The translations under genes and the position numbers were made by a program. A stretch of DNA of 64,000 bases from Candidatus Lucifugimonas marina (GTDB lineage Bacteria > Chloroflexota > Dehalococcoidia > Lucifugimonadales > Lucifugimonadaceae). The stretch is from NCBI GenBank assembly GCA_029593915.1, contig CP046147.1:1116001-1180000 (forward strand), written 5' to 3'. Shown here one piece after another: positions 18,814 through 26,953 of this stretch; within the stretch, counting starts at the first letter, position 1, and each line of letters opens with the position of its first letter. Below the pieces are notes generated by a model. It was not told the DNA's origin, did not search any database, and worked only from the letters and a program-made list of their open reading frames with translations.

Positions 18814-19150
18814 TTACGGCTCCGCTGTGAGAGGTTCTACGACGTTTGAATTTTTCGAGGTACGAAGTATCGCGTACACAGCTGGCTGGATGCAGGTTGA
18901 ATACCGATAGAGACACGCGTCGGTGGCGGATTCTTGAGACTGGCATGGTTTCCCCTCGTGATCTAGAACATCCACCCGAAAAGTAATTTGGCCGAAATTG
19001 CCGGGAAGTGGGATTCTTGATCGCTGGAGTCAGCGTATGACCTCATCAAGTGTTCGACGGTTTATCAACGTGGGCTTATCGATTGGGTTTTGGACGCGAA
19101 AAGGCGCCGGTTGTGCGATGACATCCCGGCGCCCTTTCGAGGTTGTCTTA
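18814..19150. other. 337-bp gap between the flavodoxin-like and DUF4389 genes
   Basis: Both flanking genes are on the minus strand. The gap holds the terminator of the DUF4389 gene at 19099-19136. I see no credible open frame, tRNA or repeat in the remainder; the promoter of the flavodoxin-like gene should lie in the left part. Confidence 0.6.
19099..19136 (-). terminator. rho-independent terminator of the DUF4389 gene
   Basis: On the minus strand GGCGCCGG pairs with CCGGCGCC across a 15-base loop and is followed by TTTT. It lies 15-50 bp past the DUF4389 stop. Confidence 0.7.
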
Positions 19151-19735
19151 TTAGTCCAGTGAGAACGGTGGATATTTGTCGGTGGTTAGCAGGAACGCGT
19201 ACGCCTGTACACGGAGTGACCAACGACTTACACCGACCACATAGTTGTGAATACCTTGTGGCAGTTTTCCTGTGAAGAGGATCACGAACCAGCTGACGAA
19301 TACAAGGATCGCGGCAACCATGACCAGCACCCACAGCACAATGTAGTGCGGCAATGCCAGTATCCACTTGAACAACGGAAGCCAGCGATTGAGCTGACCA
19401 TCTGCTGGGTAATCGAGCGTCAGATGAGTCGATTGCTCTTCATCAGTCGACGGATACTCGTCCGATAGCAACATCCAGTACGCGCTGACTCTAGTAGTGA
19501 ACTTGGTCACCTCTAAATTGAAATCGAACCACCACCGTGGGTACTTCTGCCGGAACAGAACCATCAAGATCACTGGCCAGAGCAGAGTTTGAAGGCCAGT
19601 CACTACAAGAAGAATTGGTATCAGAGTGACAACTCTGAAAAACACTGTTATCCGATTTCTACCGTCGCTGACGTAGTCGATGTTAAGAGCCGCCGGGTAG
19701 TCCGACAGTCCTGAGTTTTGTGAATCACTCGTCAT
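19151..19735 (-). CDS. DUF4389 domain membrane protein
   Basis: A 194-residue protein with two repeats of the DUF4389 pattern, each with a hydrophobic helix pair. The first is at about residues 27-60 (VFFRVVTLIPILLVV, PRWWFDFNLEVTKF), the second at about residues 115-160 (LPHYIVLWVLVMV, GVSRWSLRVQAYAF). The tandem half-domains of the family end in similar KYPPF/EYPS motifs, both present. It should sit in the cytoplasmic membrane; function unknown. The ATG at 19735 is preferred, with a G-rich stretch upstream; the longer frame to 19834 is unlikely. It ends at a strong terminator. Confidence 0.85.
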   Translation of the reverse strand: MTSDSQNSGLSDYPAALNIDYVSDGRNRITVFFRVVTLIPILLVVTGLQTLLWPVILMVLFRQKYPRWWFDFNLEVTKFTTRVSAYWMLLSDEYPSTDEEQSTHLTLDYPADGQLNRWLPLFKWILALPHYIVLWVLVMVAAILVFVSWFVILFTGKLPQGIHNYVVGVSRWSLRVQAYAFLLTTDKYPPFSLD

Positions 19736-19921
19736 GTATCTGTGCCCCCCATTCGTTTGTTGATGATCATTGCAGTGCGCCCGCAGACTATGACACTTAG
19801 TACTAACGCTGCAAGCGACCGATTCGACTACCACTTCAAGCCAACTGGGTGTAAGTTGGCGGACAGCCTAGTGCGGGTGTCACTATCCGTCACATGATTT
19901 GATCAGGAAAGAAAGATAAAT

Positions 19922-20893
19922 ATGCGAGCCGGACTCGGACAAATTCAACAGCCTTCACCTGAGTACTTGCTGTACGCCCAGCAATTTGGGATGAACGACA
20001 TTGTTTACAACACGCCCCCTCTGCCGGTCGTAAACGGATCATGGCAATTGCACGATCTTGTGAATCTGCGGCGACAGACTGAGACCTACGGACTGACGTT
20101 ATCGGCGTTGGAGAACGTTCCGACAACGATGTACGACCACATCATGCTGAATGGTCCGAAGCGTGACGAGCAGATCGACAACATGATCACAACCGTGCGA
20201 AACATCGCACGAGCTGGCATTACGATCTTTGGCTACCACTGGATGCCTTCACACGTTTGGCGAACGCCTGAAGCGTTGATTCGTGGTGGTTCACGTGCGA
20301 CCGCTTTCGACTATAAAAAGGCTGGCGAGATGCCTCTCACTCACGGTCGGGAATACACCGAAGAAGAAATGTGGGAGAACCTCGAACACTGGATCAAGAT
20401 CATCACCCCGATTGCTGAAGAAGAGGGCATTCGACTTGGCATTCACCCATGCGATCCGCCGGTAGACAAGCTCGGTGGTATTCCGATGCTGTTCAACTCG
20501 TACGACAACTACCGTCGATACTTGGACATCTACCCATCTGACAACTGTGCGATTGAGTTCTGCCAGGGAACTGTTTCGGAAATGTTCGATTCAGAGGGCG
20601 ACGCTCTCTACGAGTTCATTGCCGAAATGACTGCCAAGAACAAGATTCTGTACGTTCACTTCCGCAACGTTTCGGCTCCGAACCCTGAAGATTTCCGAGA
20701 GGAGTTCATCAACACGGGTCACGTCGATATGTACCGGGCGATGAAGGCCTACAACGATAATGGCTACGACAGCTTCTTCATCGACGACCACGTACCACAC
20801 ACGCATCAGGACACCCAGTTTGGTCACCGTGGACGTGCCTTCGCAAACGGCTACATTCAGGCAATGATCGAAGCTGTGACTAAGGGTGGCTGA
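19922..20893 (+). CDS. UxuA-like mannonate dehydratase family protein (paralogue 1)
   Basis: A 323-residue TIM-barrel protein of the UxuA family, which dehydrates D-mannonate to 2-keto-3-deoxygluconate using Mn2+. All four expected metal ligands are recognisable: H175 in GIHPCDPP, C214 in IEFCQGT, H246 in YVHFRNV and D288 or D289 in FIDDHVP. The substrate region differs from classical UxuA and the protein is shorter (E. coli UxuA is near 394 residues), so the true substrate may be another sugar acid. The ATG at 19922 is preceded by AGGAAAG. Two further paralogues lie at 25.9 and 27 kb. An AKR gene follows 70 bp downstream. Confidence 0.85.
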   Translation: MRAGLGQIQQPSPEYLLYAQQFGMNDIVYNTPPLPVVNGSWQLHDLVNLRRQTETYGLTLSALENVPTTMYDHIMLNGPKRDEQIDNMITTVRNIARAGITIFGYHWMPSHVWRTPEALIRGGSRATAFDYKKAGEMPLTHGREYTEEEMWENLEHWIKIITPIAEEEGIRLGIHPCDPPVDKLGGIPMLFNSYDNYRRYLDIYPSDNCAIEFCQGTVSEMFDSEGDALYEFIAEMTAKNKILYVHFRNVSAPNPEDFREEFINTGHVDMYRAMKAYNDNGYDSFFIDDHVPHTHQDTQFGHRGRAFANGYIQAMIEAVTKGG

Positions 20894-20962
20894 GCCACGT
20901 TTTCTCCGGCATGTTTTACCGATGCAGAATCGATTATTACGTGCCGGAGTGAGTTTTACTAA

Positions 20963-21841
20963 ATGAGCAAACTCGAATCGACGGACCTGGGGAGTACTGG
21001 CGCGAATGCGAGCCGCATCGGGTTCGGTGGGGCGCCTGCGGGACTGACTAATTATCTTGATCCGTTTTCGCCGGTGGATGTGGGGCAGCGTGACGGCGTC
21101 ATCGCTGCGATTGGTCGAGCGGTTGAAGTTGGGATTAACTACTTCGATACGGCTGCTGCTTATGGCACTGGCGAGAGCGAGAAAATTTTTGGCGAGGGGC
21201 TCGCGGCTGCCGGGATTAGGGAGATGCGCGACGATCTTTATGTCGCCACTAAAGTTAGCCACAACGAAGACGATCCACGGGCCTCGTTAGAGCGTTCGCT
21301 CGAAAATCTTCGACTCGATGTTATTGATCTAGTGCAGGTCCACGGCACTACATATACGCCCGAGGCGCGAGATCAAACTATGCGCAGGGGCGGTACGCTG
21401 GAAGTGCTAGAACAGGCTCGTGATGAGGGCTTGATTCGTCACATCGGGTTCACGACTGAGGATCAAAACCCGCCTGTTTACGAGTTCATAGCGTCGGGTC
21501 GATTCGACGTAATGCAGACCTGCTACAACCTCGTTTTTCAGCACACGTATGAACCGACTCGGCCTTTCGGTTCGATCTACGAGGCCGATAAGGCTGGTAT
21601 GGGCGTTGTCACAATGCGGTCGCTCACTGCGAGCGTGTTTCAGCGTTGGATGGGTGCGGTGAGGCCCGACGATGAGTTTGACTATTCACCGGCTTTGTTG
21701 CAGTTTGTACTTTCCAATAATCTGATCGACGTGGCGCTGGTGGGCATGCGAACGCCCGAAGAGGTCGACAAGAATATTGCTGTGCTGAACGATATGGCGG
21801 GTCGGATTGATTTGAACGGTTTGCACGAGAAATTTGTCTAG
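20963..21841 (+). CDS. aldo/keto reductase
   Basis: A 292-residue AKR with catalytic Asp and Tyr in YFDTAAAYGTGESE (about residues 53-66), Lys in VATKVSHNE, and His in LVQVHGTTY. The fold is the reduced-length AKR form. It lacks the long C-terminal tail of the other AKR in the window (15.4 kb), so they are not recent duplicates. Cotranscription with the UxuA-like gene 70 bp upstream is likely. Context suggests an aldose or keto-sugar redox step before or after dehydration; the substrate is not readable. Start ATG 20963. Confidence 0.88.
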   Translation: MSKLESTDLGSTGANASRIGFGGAPAGLTNYLDPFSPVDVGQRDGVIAAIGRAVEVGINYFDTAAAYGTGESEKIFGEGLAAAGIREMRDDLYVATKVSHNEDDPRASLERSLENLRLDVIDLVQVHGTTYTPEARDQTMRRGGTLEVLEQARDEGLIRHIGFTTEDQNPPVYEFIASGRFDVMQTCYNLVFQHTYEPTRPFGSIYEADKAGMGVVTMRSLTASVFQRWMGAVRPDDEFDYSPALLQFVLSNNLIDVALVGMRTPEEVDKNIAVLNDMAGRIDLNGLHEKFV

Positions 21842-21884
21842 CGGGACTGCGATCTACCTGCGCATAACGAAGCTGACCTAACGT

Positions 21885-21911
21885 GTTGTCCTTCGAGAGC
21901 CTCAGGATGAC
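21885..21911. repeat. half-copy of the GTCATCCTGAGG repeat
   Basis: A 27-bp match, with one difference, to the right end of the element at 18190-18216, ending CCTCAGGATGAC. It lies 44 bp after the AKR stop. The facing arm is not present. Confidence 0.6.
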
Positions 21912-21999
21912 ATTTTCTAGATTGGGAATAATTGTCGTTTGTTGCTAATTAGCGATTAGTCAGTAGTGTTCAAATTTATTGACAGATAGGACATATTCA

Positions 22000-22515
22000 A
22001 TGAATTCCTTTAGAGATGCGGTGAAGTCGGGAATGACCGAATATCTCAATGAGCTTAAGCAGAAGCTCGAAGGGCTTACTGACGCCGAACTTCGATGGCA
22101 GGCGACGCTCGATACCAACACGATTTTTTGGCTTGTGTGGCACATGGCGCGAGTTGAGGATAACTGGATCAACGGTCAGATTGCAGGGGATGAGACCGTT
22201 TGGGAATCGGGTGGTTGGGTCGACCGAACTGAGATCACCGCCGAAGGTAACGGCTTTTCGGACACCATGGATCAGGTCAGAGCGTTTCCGAACGTGCCTG
22301 TCAGTGACTTGATTGCGTACTACGATGAGGTTCGCAAGGCGGCTTTCCAAGTGATTGACCGTCTCTCTGACTCGGACATGCCGAAAGAACTTAGTAGCAG
22401 AAGAGGACGAGCAGTCACTTGTGGATGGATTCTCGGACACGTGATTGTTGAGGAGTCTCAGCACTTAGGGCAGATTGCTCTGATTCGTGGGATGATCCGC
22501 GGTTTGAATGGATAG
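22000..22515 (+). CDS. DinB-family four-helix protein (copy 1)
   Basis: A 171-residue member of the DinB/YfiT-like superfamily: four-helix bundle with candidate metal-binding His residues in FWLVWHMARVED (about residue 50) and EESQHLGQIALIRG (about residue 155). Superfamily members include thiol S-transferases and putative hydrolases; the name does not imply a polymerase. ATG 22000 has AGGA 8 bp upstream. A close paralogue starts 12 bp after its stop. I see no LexA-like box upstream, so SOS control is not supported. Confidence 0.83.
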   Translation: MNSFRDAVKSGMTEYLNELKQKLEGLTDAELRWQATLDTNTIFWLVWHMARVEDNWINGQIAGDETVWESGGWVDRTEITAEGNGFSDTMDQVRAFPNVPVSDLIAYYDEVRKAAFQVIDRLSDSDMPKELSSRRGRAVTCGWILGHVIVEESQHLGQIALIRGMIRGLNG

Positions 22516-22527
22516 GAGGATCGCAAA

Positions 22528-23046
22528 ATGGCTTCATTTCGAACCCCGATCAAGAGCGGGTTGAACGAGTATTACGGCAAGCTGAATGAATCGTTAGCGG
22601 GTCTGACACCGGACGAACTTTTGTGGCAGCCGGGGCCTGAGTCGAACCACATTCTTTGGACGGTTTGGCACATGGCGAGAGTGTCAGATCGCTGGGCGAA
22701 TTCGACTGTACTGGGTGGCGATGAACTCTGGATTCGAGATGGTTGGGCTGCGAAATTAGGCATGCCTGAAGATCGTTACGGGAGAGGCGAAACACCCGAT
22801 CAAGTTCGAGATTTTCCTTCAGTCGATATCAATCTCGTGCTTCGGTACTTCGACGCCGCACATTTGTCGGTGCTGGCAATGATCGATGGTCTAGACGAGG
22901 CTGATCTTGATAGTGACGTTTACGCCGCCTATCGTGATGAATCACTGAATATCGGCTGGATACTCGGGCACATTCTTGCTGAGGAATCGCAGCATCTGGG
23001 TCAGATCGCCTACATCAGAGGAATGCAAAGAGGGTTCAACGGATAA
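22528..23046 (+). CDS. DinB-family four-helix protein (copy 2)
   Basis: A 172-residue tandem paralogue of the preceding protein, with the same WHMARV and EESQHLGQIAYIRGM metal-site motifs, the same length and similar termini (both end in RG(L/F)NG). It has a strong ribosome binding site (AGGAGG) 7 bp before the ATG. Its stop overlaps the next start (TAATG), so copies 1 and 2 and the HAD gene form one operon. The pair may act as a heterodimer, because DinB-fold proteins are usually dimeric. Reaction unknown. Confidence 0.83.
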   Translation: MASFRTPIKSGLNEYYGKLNESLAGLTPDELLWQPGPESNHILWTVWHMARVSDRWANSTVLGGDELWIRDGWAAKLGMPEDRYGRGETPDQVRDFPSVDINLVLRYFDAAHLSVLAMIDGLDEADLDSDVYAAYRDESLNIGWILGHILAEESQHLGQIAYIRGMQRGFNG

Positions 23047-23651
23047 TGCCAATCAAGTGCGTATTTTTCGATTTTGATGATGTGATTCGTAGCTGGGAAT
23101 ATCAGCTTGACGGACTCGAAGAGGAGTTCGGAATCCCTATTTCGGCGTTTCGAGAGATCGCATTTGCACCGGACACCCTGGGTCCTGCGATCACAGGTCA
23201 GGTTTCTGACGAGATGTGGCGGGATCGTGTTCGAAAAGTTCTGACTCCGAGATTCCCTGACAAAGACGCAAATGGTGCCTGGAAAGTATGGGAAAGTCGG
23301 AACGGGGTCATCATTCCTGAAGTTCTAGACGTGGTCAAAGAAGTAAAGACCAAAGTTCCTATTGGCATGATCTCCAACGCTACATCAAGATTGAACAGCG
23401 ATTTGCGAATACATGATCTATACGATCTGTTTGATTACGTAATAAACACTTCGGAAATCGGGATCGTGAAACCTGCAGCTGCTGTCTATTTGCACGCCCT
23501 AAAGACAGCTGAACTCCGCACCGAAGAAGCATTTTTTACCGACGATAAGGCCGTGAACGTCGAGGGTGCAACGAATCTTGGAATCGTTGGGCATGTTTTC
23601 GAAAATGCGGCGGGATTGCGCGCCGCACTGGTCGATGCTGGCGTACTGTAG
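23046..23651 (+). CDS. HAD family hydrolase
   Basis: A 201-residue haloacid dehalogenase-type phosphatase. Motif I is FDFDDV (nucleophile Asp at about residue 9), motif II is in MISNATS (Ser/Thr), and motifs III/IV include Lys in VKPAAAVY and FTDDKAVNVEGA. It has a small helical cap (about residues 17-85). Such enzymes remove phosphate from sugars, nucleotides or phosphonates. It starts on the overlapping TAATG of the DinB pair, so its substrate may be related to theirs. It ends about 20 bp before a MITE-like repeat. Confidence 0.86.
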   Translation: MPIKCVFFDFDDVIRSWEYQLDGLEEEFGIPISAFREIAFAPDTLGPAITGQVSDEMWRDRVRKVLTPRFPDKDANGAWKVWESRNGVIIPEVLDVVKEVKTKVPIGMISNATSRLNSDLRIHDLYDLFDYVINTSEIGIVKPAAAVYLHALKTAELRTEEAFFTDDKAVNVEGATNLGIVGHVFENAAGLRAALVDAGVL

Positions 23652-23670
23652 GCGCCAGATACTAATCGAT

Positions 23671-23764
23671 TTCCCGAGTGCATCCGGGGGATCTTCGTTG
23701 GTCACCAAAATTTCCGGCTCCAGTAGTGGTTTGATGACCTCGAGATCCCTCCTTTGTCGGGAGG
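23671..23764. repeat. MITE-like element with GATCCCTC-type ends (short copy)
   Basis: The left end (23671-23693, TTCCCGAGTGCATCC...) matches the left end of the element at 15164 at 22 of 23 positions. The right end (23744-23764, GATCCCTCCTTTG...) is a weaker inverse. The 94-bp element is non-coding and separates the HAD gene from the next enolase-superfamily gene. Confidence 0.55.
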
Positions 23765-23803
23765 TCAATCGATCACACTCGACCAACTCACTAAGGACTC
23801 ACA

Positions 23804-24964
23804 ATGAAAATTACTGGATATCGAACTCTTTCTTGGATGTACCACCGGGGACATCCGACCGGTGATGCAAACGGCGTGGCGCCCGATGATATATCGAGAG
23901 CAACGTATTTATTCTTGGAAACCGATGCTGGTGTCACTGGTATCGCACCAGCGTCGTCGCCTGATGTCGAAAAACTGTTTCCTGTGCTCGAAGGGAAGGA
24001 CCCACGGGGCGTGATTGGTCTCTGGAAAGAGATGTCGGATGTCGGGTTTAAGGGCGGTGTCGAGGGAACGATGTACGGTGCCATGTGCGCGCTCGATGCG
24101 TGCATGTGGGACATCAAAGCCAAAGACGCCGGTCAGCCACTGTGGCGATTCCTCGGAGCACATGAGCCGCGGGTGAAAGCGTACGCATCTGGTCTCGATA
24201 TGGGTATGACCGACTCTGAGCTTGAAGAGTTTTACCAGACATATGCAGACCTAGGAGTAGACGCAGGAAAGCTCAAAATTGGTCTCGATTTCGACTCGGA
24301 TATGCGTCGCATGGAGATCATGCGCGACGTGCTGAAGCAAAACGCCAAAGAGCCGTCGTTGATGGTCGACTCGAACGAATACTGGTCGGCAAAACAGGCG
24401 ATTCGGTACATCTCTCGTATTGAAGAGAAGTACGACCTCACGTGGGCAGAAGAGCCGGGACGACGCTGGGACTATCGAGGGTTGCGCCAGATTTCTCGCG
24501 GAATCAAGACAGCCGTCGCCACTGGCGAAAATATCAACGGAGTAGACGAGTTCTATCCGTTGGTGCACAACGAGGCGGTAGATGTTGTTCAGTTCGGAAC
24601 GTTAGGTATTACGAGCTTCCAGCAGATTGCTCATCTTGCCGAGGCGTACGAATTGCCGGTTTCGATCATCGGATCGCCGGGTAGTTGTATGTCACACGCT
24701 GCGGCTGCTGCGAATAATCATTTGGCGCAGGAAGTGAAAGATTTAACTCCGCCGACTGGCGTGACTATCGACAACAGGATCGTCGACGGGTTTATCGAGA
24801 TGGGTGAATCGCCGGGCTTCGGATTCACTGTCGATGAAACAGCAATCGCCGAAATGCAGGCGAACCCGCTTGTGTCCAAAGGCAACGGCATGCCTGGGTC
24901 ACGTCGTAAGGGCGCAGGTCTCTACATCATCCCGCCAGAGCCTGGCGAGACCGGGTTGTACTAG
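23804..24964 (+). CDS. enolase-superfamily (MR/MLE) protein with an incomplete active site
   Basis: A 386-residue member of the mandelate racemase/muconate lactonising enzyme group, with an N-terminal capping domain and a modified TIM barrel. Metal ligands are present: D189 (VDSNEY), E216 (AEEPG) and E242 (TGENIN). The KxK catalytic pair is K156/K158 (GKLKIG). The usual Asp of the His-Asp dyad is absent: VVQFGTLG replaces the standard VQPDxxxxGG, and the APH His strand reads SIIGSPGS. The reaction must therefore rely on the Lys side or on other residues. ATG 23804. It may act as an acid-sugar dehydratase or something new; the fold assignment is firm and the function is not. Confidence 0.85.
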   Translation: MKITGYRTLSWMYHRGHPTGDANGVAPDDISRATYLFLETDAGVTGIAPASSPDVEKLFPVLEGKDPRGVIGLWKEMSDVGFKGGVEGTMYGAMCALDACMWDIKAKDAGQPLWRFLGAHEPRVKAYASGLDMGMTDSELEEFYQTYADLGVDAGKLKIGLDFDSDMRRMEIMRDVLKQNAKEPSLMVDSNEYWSAKQAIRYISRIEEKYDLTWAEEPGRRWDYRGLRQISRGIKTAVATGENINGVDEFYPLVHNEAVDVVQFGTLGITSFQQIAHLAEAYELPVSIIGSPGSCMSHAAAAANNHLAQEVKDLTPPTGVTIDNRIVDGFIEMGESPGFGFTVDETAIAEMQANPLVSKGNGMPGSRRKGAGLYIIPPEPGETGLY

Positions 24965-24976
24965 AAGGACAGTGAA

Positions 24977-25015
24977 TTGAACATGATTCTGAATCGAATA
25001 CAGAATCATGTTCAA
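24977..25015. repeat. perfect 15-bp inverted repeat, 9-bp loop
   Basis: TTGAACATGATTCTG (24977-24991) is inverted exactly at 25001-25015. It lies just after the enolase-superfamily stop. No U-tract follows, so termination is uncertain. It belongs to the GAATCnnnnnCAGAAT palindromes seen elsewhere; a related GAAGTTCAG copy is at 25064-25088. Confidence 0.65.
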
Positions 25016-25138
25016 GCCCAGAGGCTCCGAGCTTGCAAGTTCGATAAATCCAATCGTCAACGATACTGAATGAAGTTCAGCATGACAGTTGTCTGATTGA
25101 CGCCGCCAACGCGGCTGTGGATGCCCGGAGATTGCGGA

Positions 25139-25693
25139 TCAGCCGGTAACGAGTTCGGGAACCAACTGCTCAAGTAAAGCTGCGCACTGCTCCAGGGCAG
25201 TCGCTGAGTCACGACCCTGGCATACAAGAATCATGTTGCCGTAGATCACGTAGTCGCCGTACTTAGAAATTCGGCAGTTGGAAGAATCACCACCAGCGCT
25301 TCGGGTGCACGCTCGTGCCTCTTTCGCCCCTTCTTCCCACATAGGTTCACCCGACTTGATCACGGCATCTGGTCCGGTTCGTTCATCAGCGAATACGACA
25401 CCAAATTCAACAGCATCGGCATGCGACGGGTAAAAGCGTGCTTCGTAGTCTTTTCGGTCGTAGGGATCGATACCCCAGTAGCCGAGATACGCATCAGTCG
25501 CACCAGTTAGCCCCTCAACATCGAATGTCTTGCCCTTTTTAAAGCCGACATCGGTGAGATCGGTTAGTGAAAAGATCGTCTCTGAAGGTGTGATCTTTGC
25601 AATTGCGGTCGTTTCAGATTCCGAGCTGGACCCGCAGGCTATGGCGACTAAAGCGACAAGAAATAAAGCAACTAGGAGCGACGATTTTCGCAA
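25139..25693 (-). CDS. lipoprotein of unknown function
   Basis: A 184-residue secreted lipoprotein. The signal peptide MRKSSLLVALFLVALVAIAC places the lipid-modified Cys at position 20, followed by a Ser/Glu-rich linker. The mature part has an acidic, mixed alpha/beta pattern and four Cys that could pair (CTRS, SNC, LVCQ, EQC), which suits an extracytoplasmic domain. I do not recognise a family. The TTG at 25693 has GGAAG 11 bp upstream; the longer reading to 25852 covers the promoter of the divergent UxuA-like operon and is unlikely. It is oriented against its neighbours. Confidence 0.72.
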   Translation of the reverse strand: MRKSSLLVALFLVALVAIACGSSSESETTAIAKITPSETIFSLTDLTDVGFKKGKTFDVEGLTGATDAYLGYWGIDPYDRKDYEARFYPSHADAVEFGVVFADERTGPDAVIKSGEPMWEEGAKEARACTRSAGGDSSNCRISKYGDYVIYGNMILVCQGRDSATALEQCAALLEQLVPELVTG

Positions 25694-25927
25694 GATGAAT
25701 CTAACTTCCCGACTAGATTGGGTTGGCGAGGCAAAATATAACCAAAACACAGTAGCAGCCAATCGCACTATTCTCGGCAAATTCTCATGACAATCTGGTA
25801 GTTCTGGGACTTCATTCGAACGACAACGTGCTACATTCCATCTCTCTGACAAGGTGATGAATATCGAGAGAGTGGATCGCTATCGATTGCGCATCTGGGA
25901 TTTCGATTTACTCAAAGGGAATTTCTA

Positions 25928-26953
25928 ATGGAACCTATGGTCGCGCTGCGCGGAACTCCGACTGACGAGGTGCTTCAGGTACTCGCTCAGTTTGGGGTCG
26001 AAAATATCCTTGTGTACGGCGGGCCGGGAGTGGCTCACACGAAGTATCACGAGTACGTATCACTTCGTATGAAGATCGAATCGTTCGGTATGAAGCTAGC
26101 TGCTATCGAGGGTGGTTTCTCTCCGCAGATCGAGTATCACGATGTGATCTTTGGTGGCTCACGTCAGGACGAGCTGATCGAGGATCTGCTTGAGCAGGTT
26201 CGCGACATGGGGCGCGCCGGTATTCCGATCTACGGCTACAACTGGATGCCGAACAGTTGGGGTAGGGCGCAGGCGACTATCGTGCGTGGTGGCGCGTTGG
26301 GTACGGGCTACGACTACGAGTGGGAGAACTCTCGTCGCCCCGAGTCATTCCCTGGCGAAGAGATCACCGAAGATCAGATGTGGGATGCGCTCGAATACTG
26401 GATCAAGGCGGTAACTCCCGTTGCTGAAGAGGTCGGTATGCGATGCGGCATTCACCCTGAAGATCCTCCGGTACCTCAGCGTGGTGGTGTTCCCGGGTTG
26501 TTCCGAAGCTTCGATGCGTTCAAGCGACTGGTTGAAATCACCGATTCCGACTACAACGCAATCGAGTTCTGTCAGGGTACCTTCAGCGAAATGCCGGGCG
26601 AAGATATCTACGAAATGATCGACTACTTCGGAAAACGCAACAAAATCATGTACGTCCACTTCCGCAATGTCAGTGGTCAGGCTCCTTCGTTCAATGAAGA
26701 ATTCATCAACACTGGATATGTAGACATGAAGAAGGCGATGCGCACTTACCGCGACGCTGGATTCACCGGAAACTTCATCGATGACCACTGTCCTTTGATG
26801 GTCGACGACGAAGACTTCCCGGGCAACCTCGGCGGTTACCGATCTCGACTATTCGCACAGGGCTACATCGCCGGTGTGATCGAGTCGGTGAAGAAGGAAG
26901 TTGAATATGGCGGTCCGGTCGATATGAGCAAAGTCGTGAAAGGAGCTAACTAA
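25928..26953 (+). CDS. UxuA-like mannonate dehydratase family protein (paralogue 2)
   Basis: A 341-residue UxuA-family TIM barrel. The metal ligands are intact: His in GIHPEDPP, Cys in IEFCQGT, His in YVHFRNV and Asp in NFIDDHCP. It has a good ribosome binding site (AAAGGGA) and starts at ATG 25928. Its stop overlaps the start of paralogue 3 by one base, so the two are translated together and could form a heteromer. Its N-terminal third (MEPMVALRGTPTDEVLQ) diverges from paralogues 1 and 3, and a short tail follows the core, hinting at a different substrate. Function inferred from family. Confidence 0.85.
   Translation: MEPMVALRGTPTDEVLQVLAQFGVENILVYGGPGVAHTKYHEYVSLRMKIESFGMKLAAIEGGFSPQIEYHDVIFGGSRQDELIEDLLEQVRDMGRAGIPIYGYNWMPNSWGRAQATIVRGGALGTGYDYEWENSRRPESFPGEEITEDQMWDALEYWIKAVTPVAEEVGMRCGIHPEDPPVPQRGGVPGLFRSFDAFKRLVEITDSDYNAIEFCQGTFSEMPGEDIYEMIDYFGKRNKIMYVHFRNVSGQAPSFNEEFINTGYVDMKKAMRTYRDAGFTGNFIDDHCPLMVDDEDFPGNLGGYRSRLFAQGYIAGVIESVKKEVEYGGPVDMSKVVKGAN

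Noticed and set aside
22000-23046. SOS (LexA) control of the DinB-family genes
   Set aside because: No LexA-like palindrome upstream; the family name is historical.
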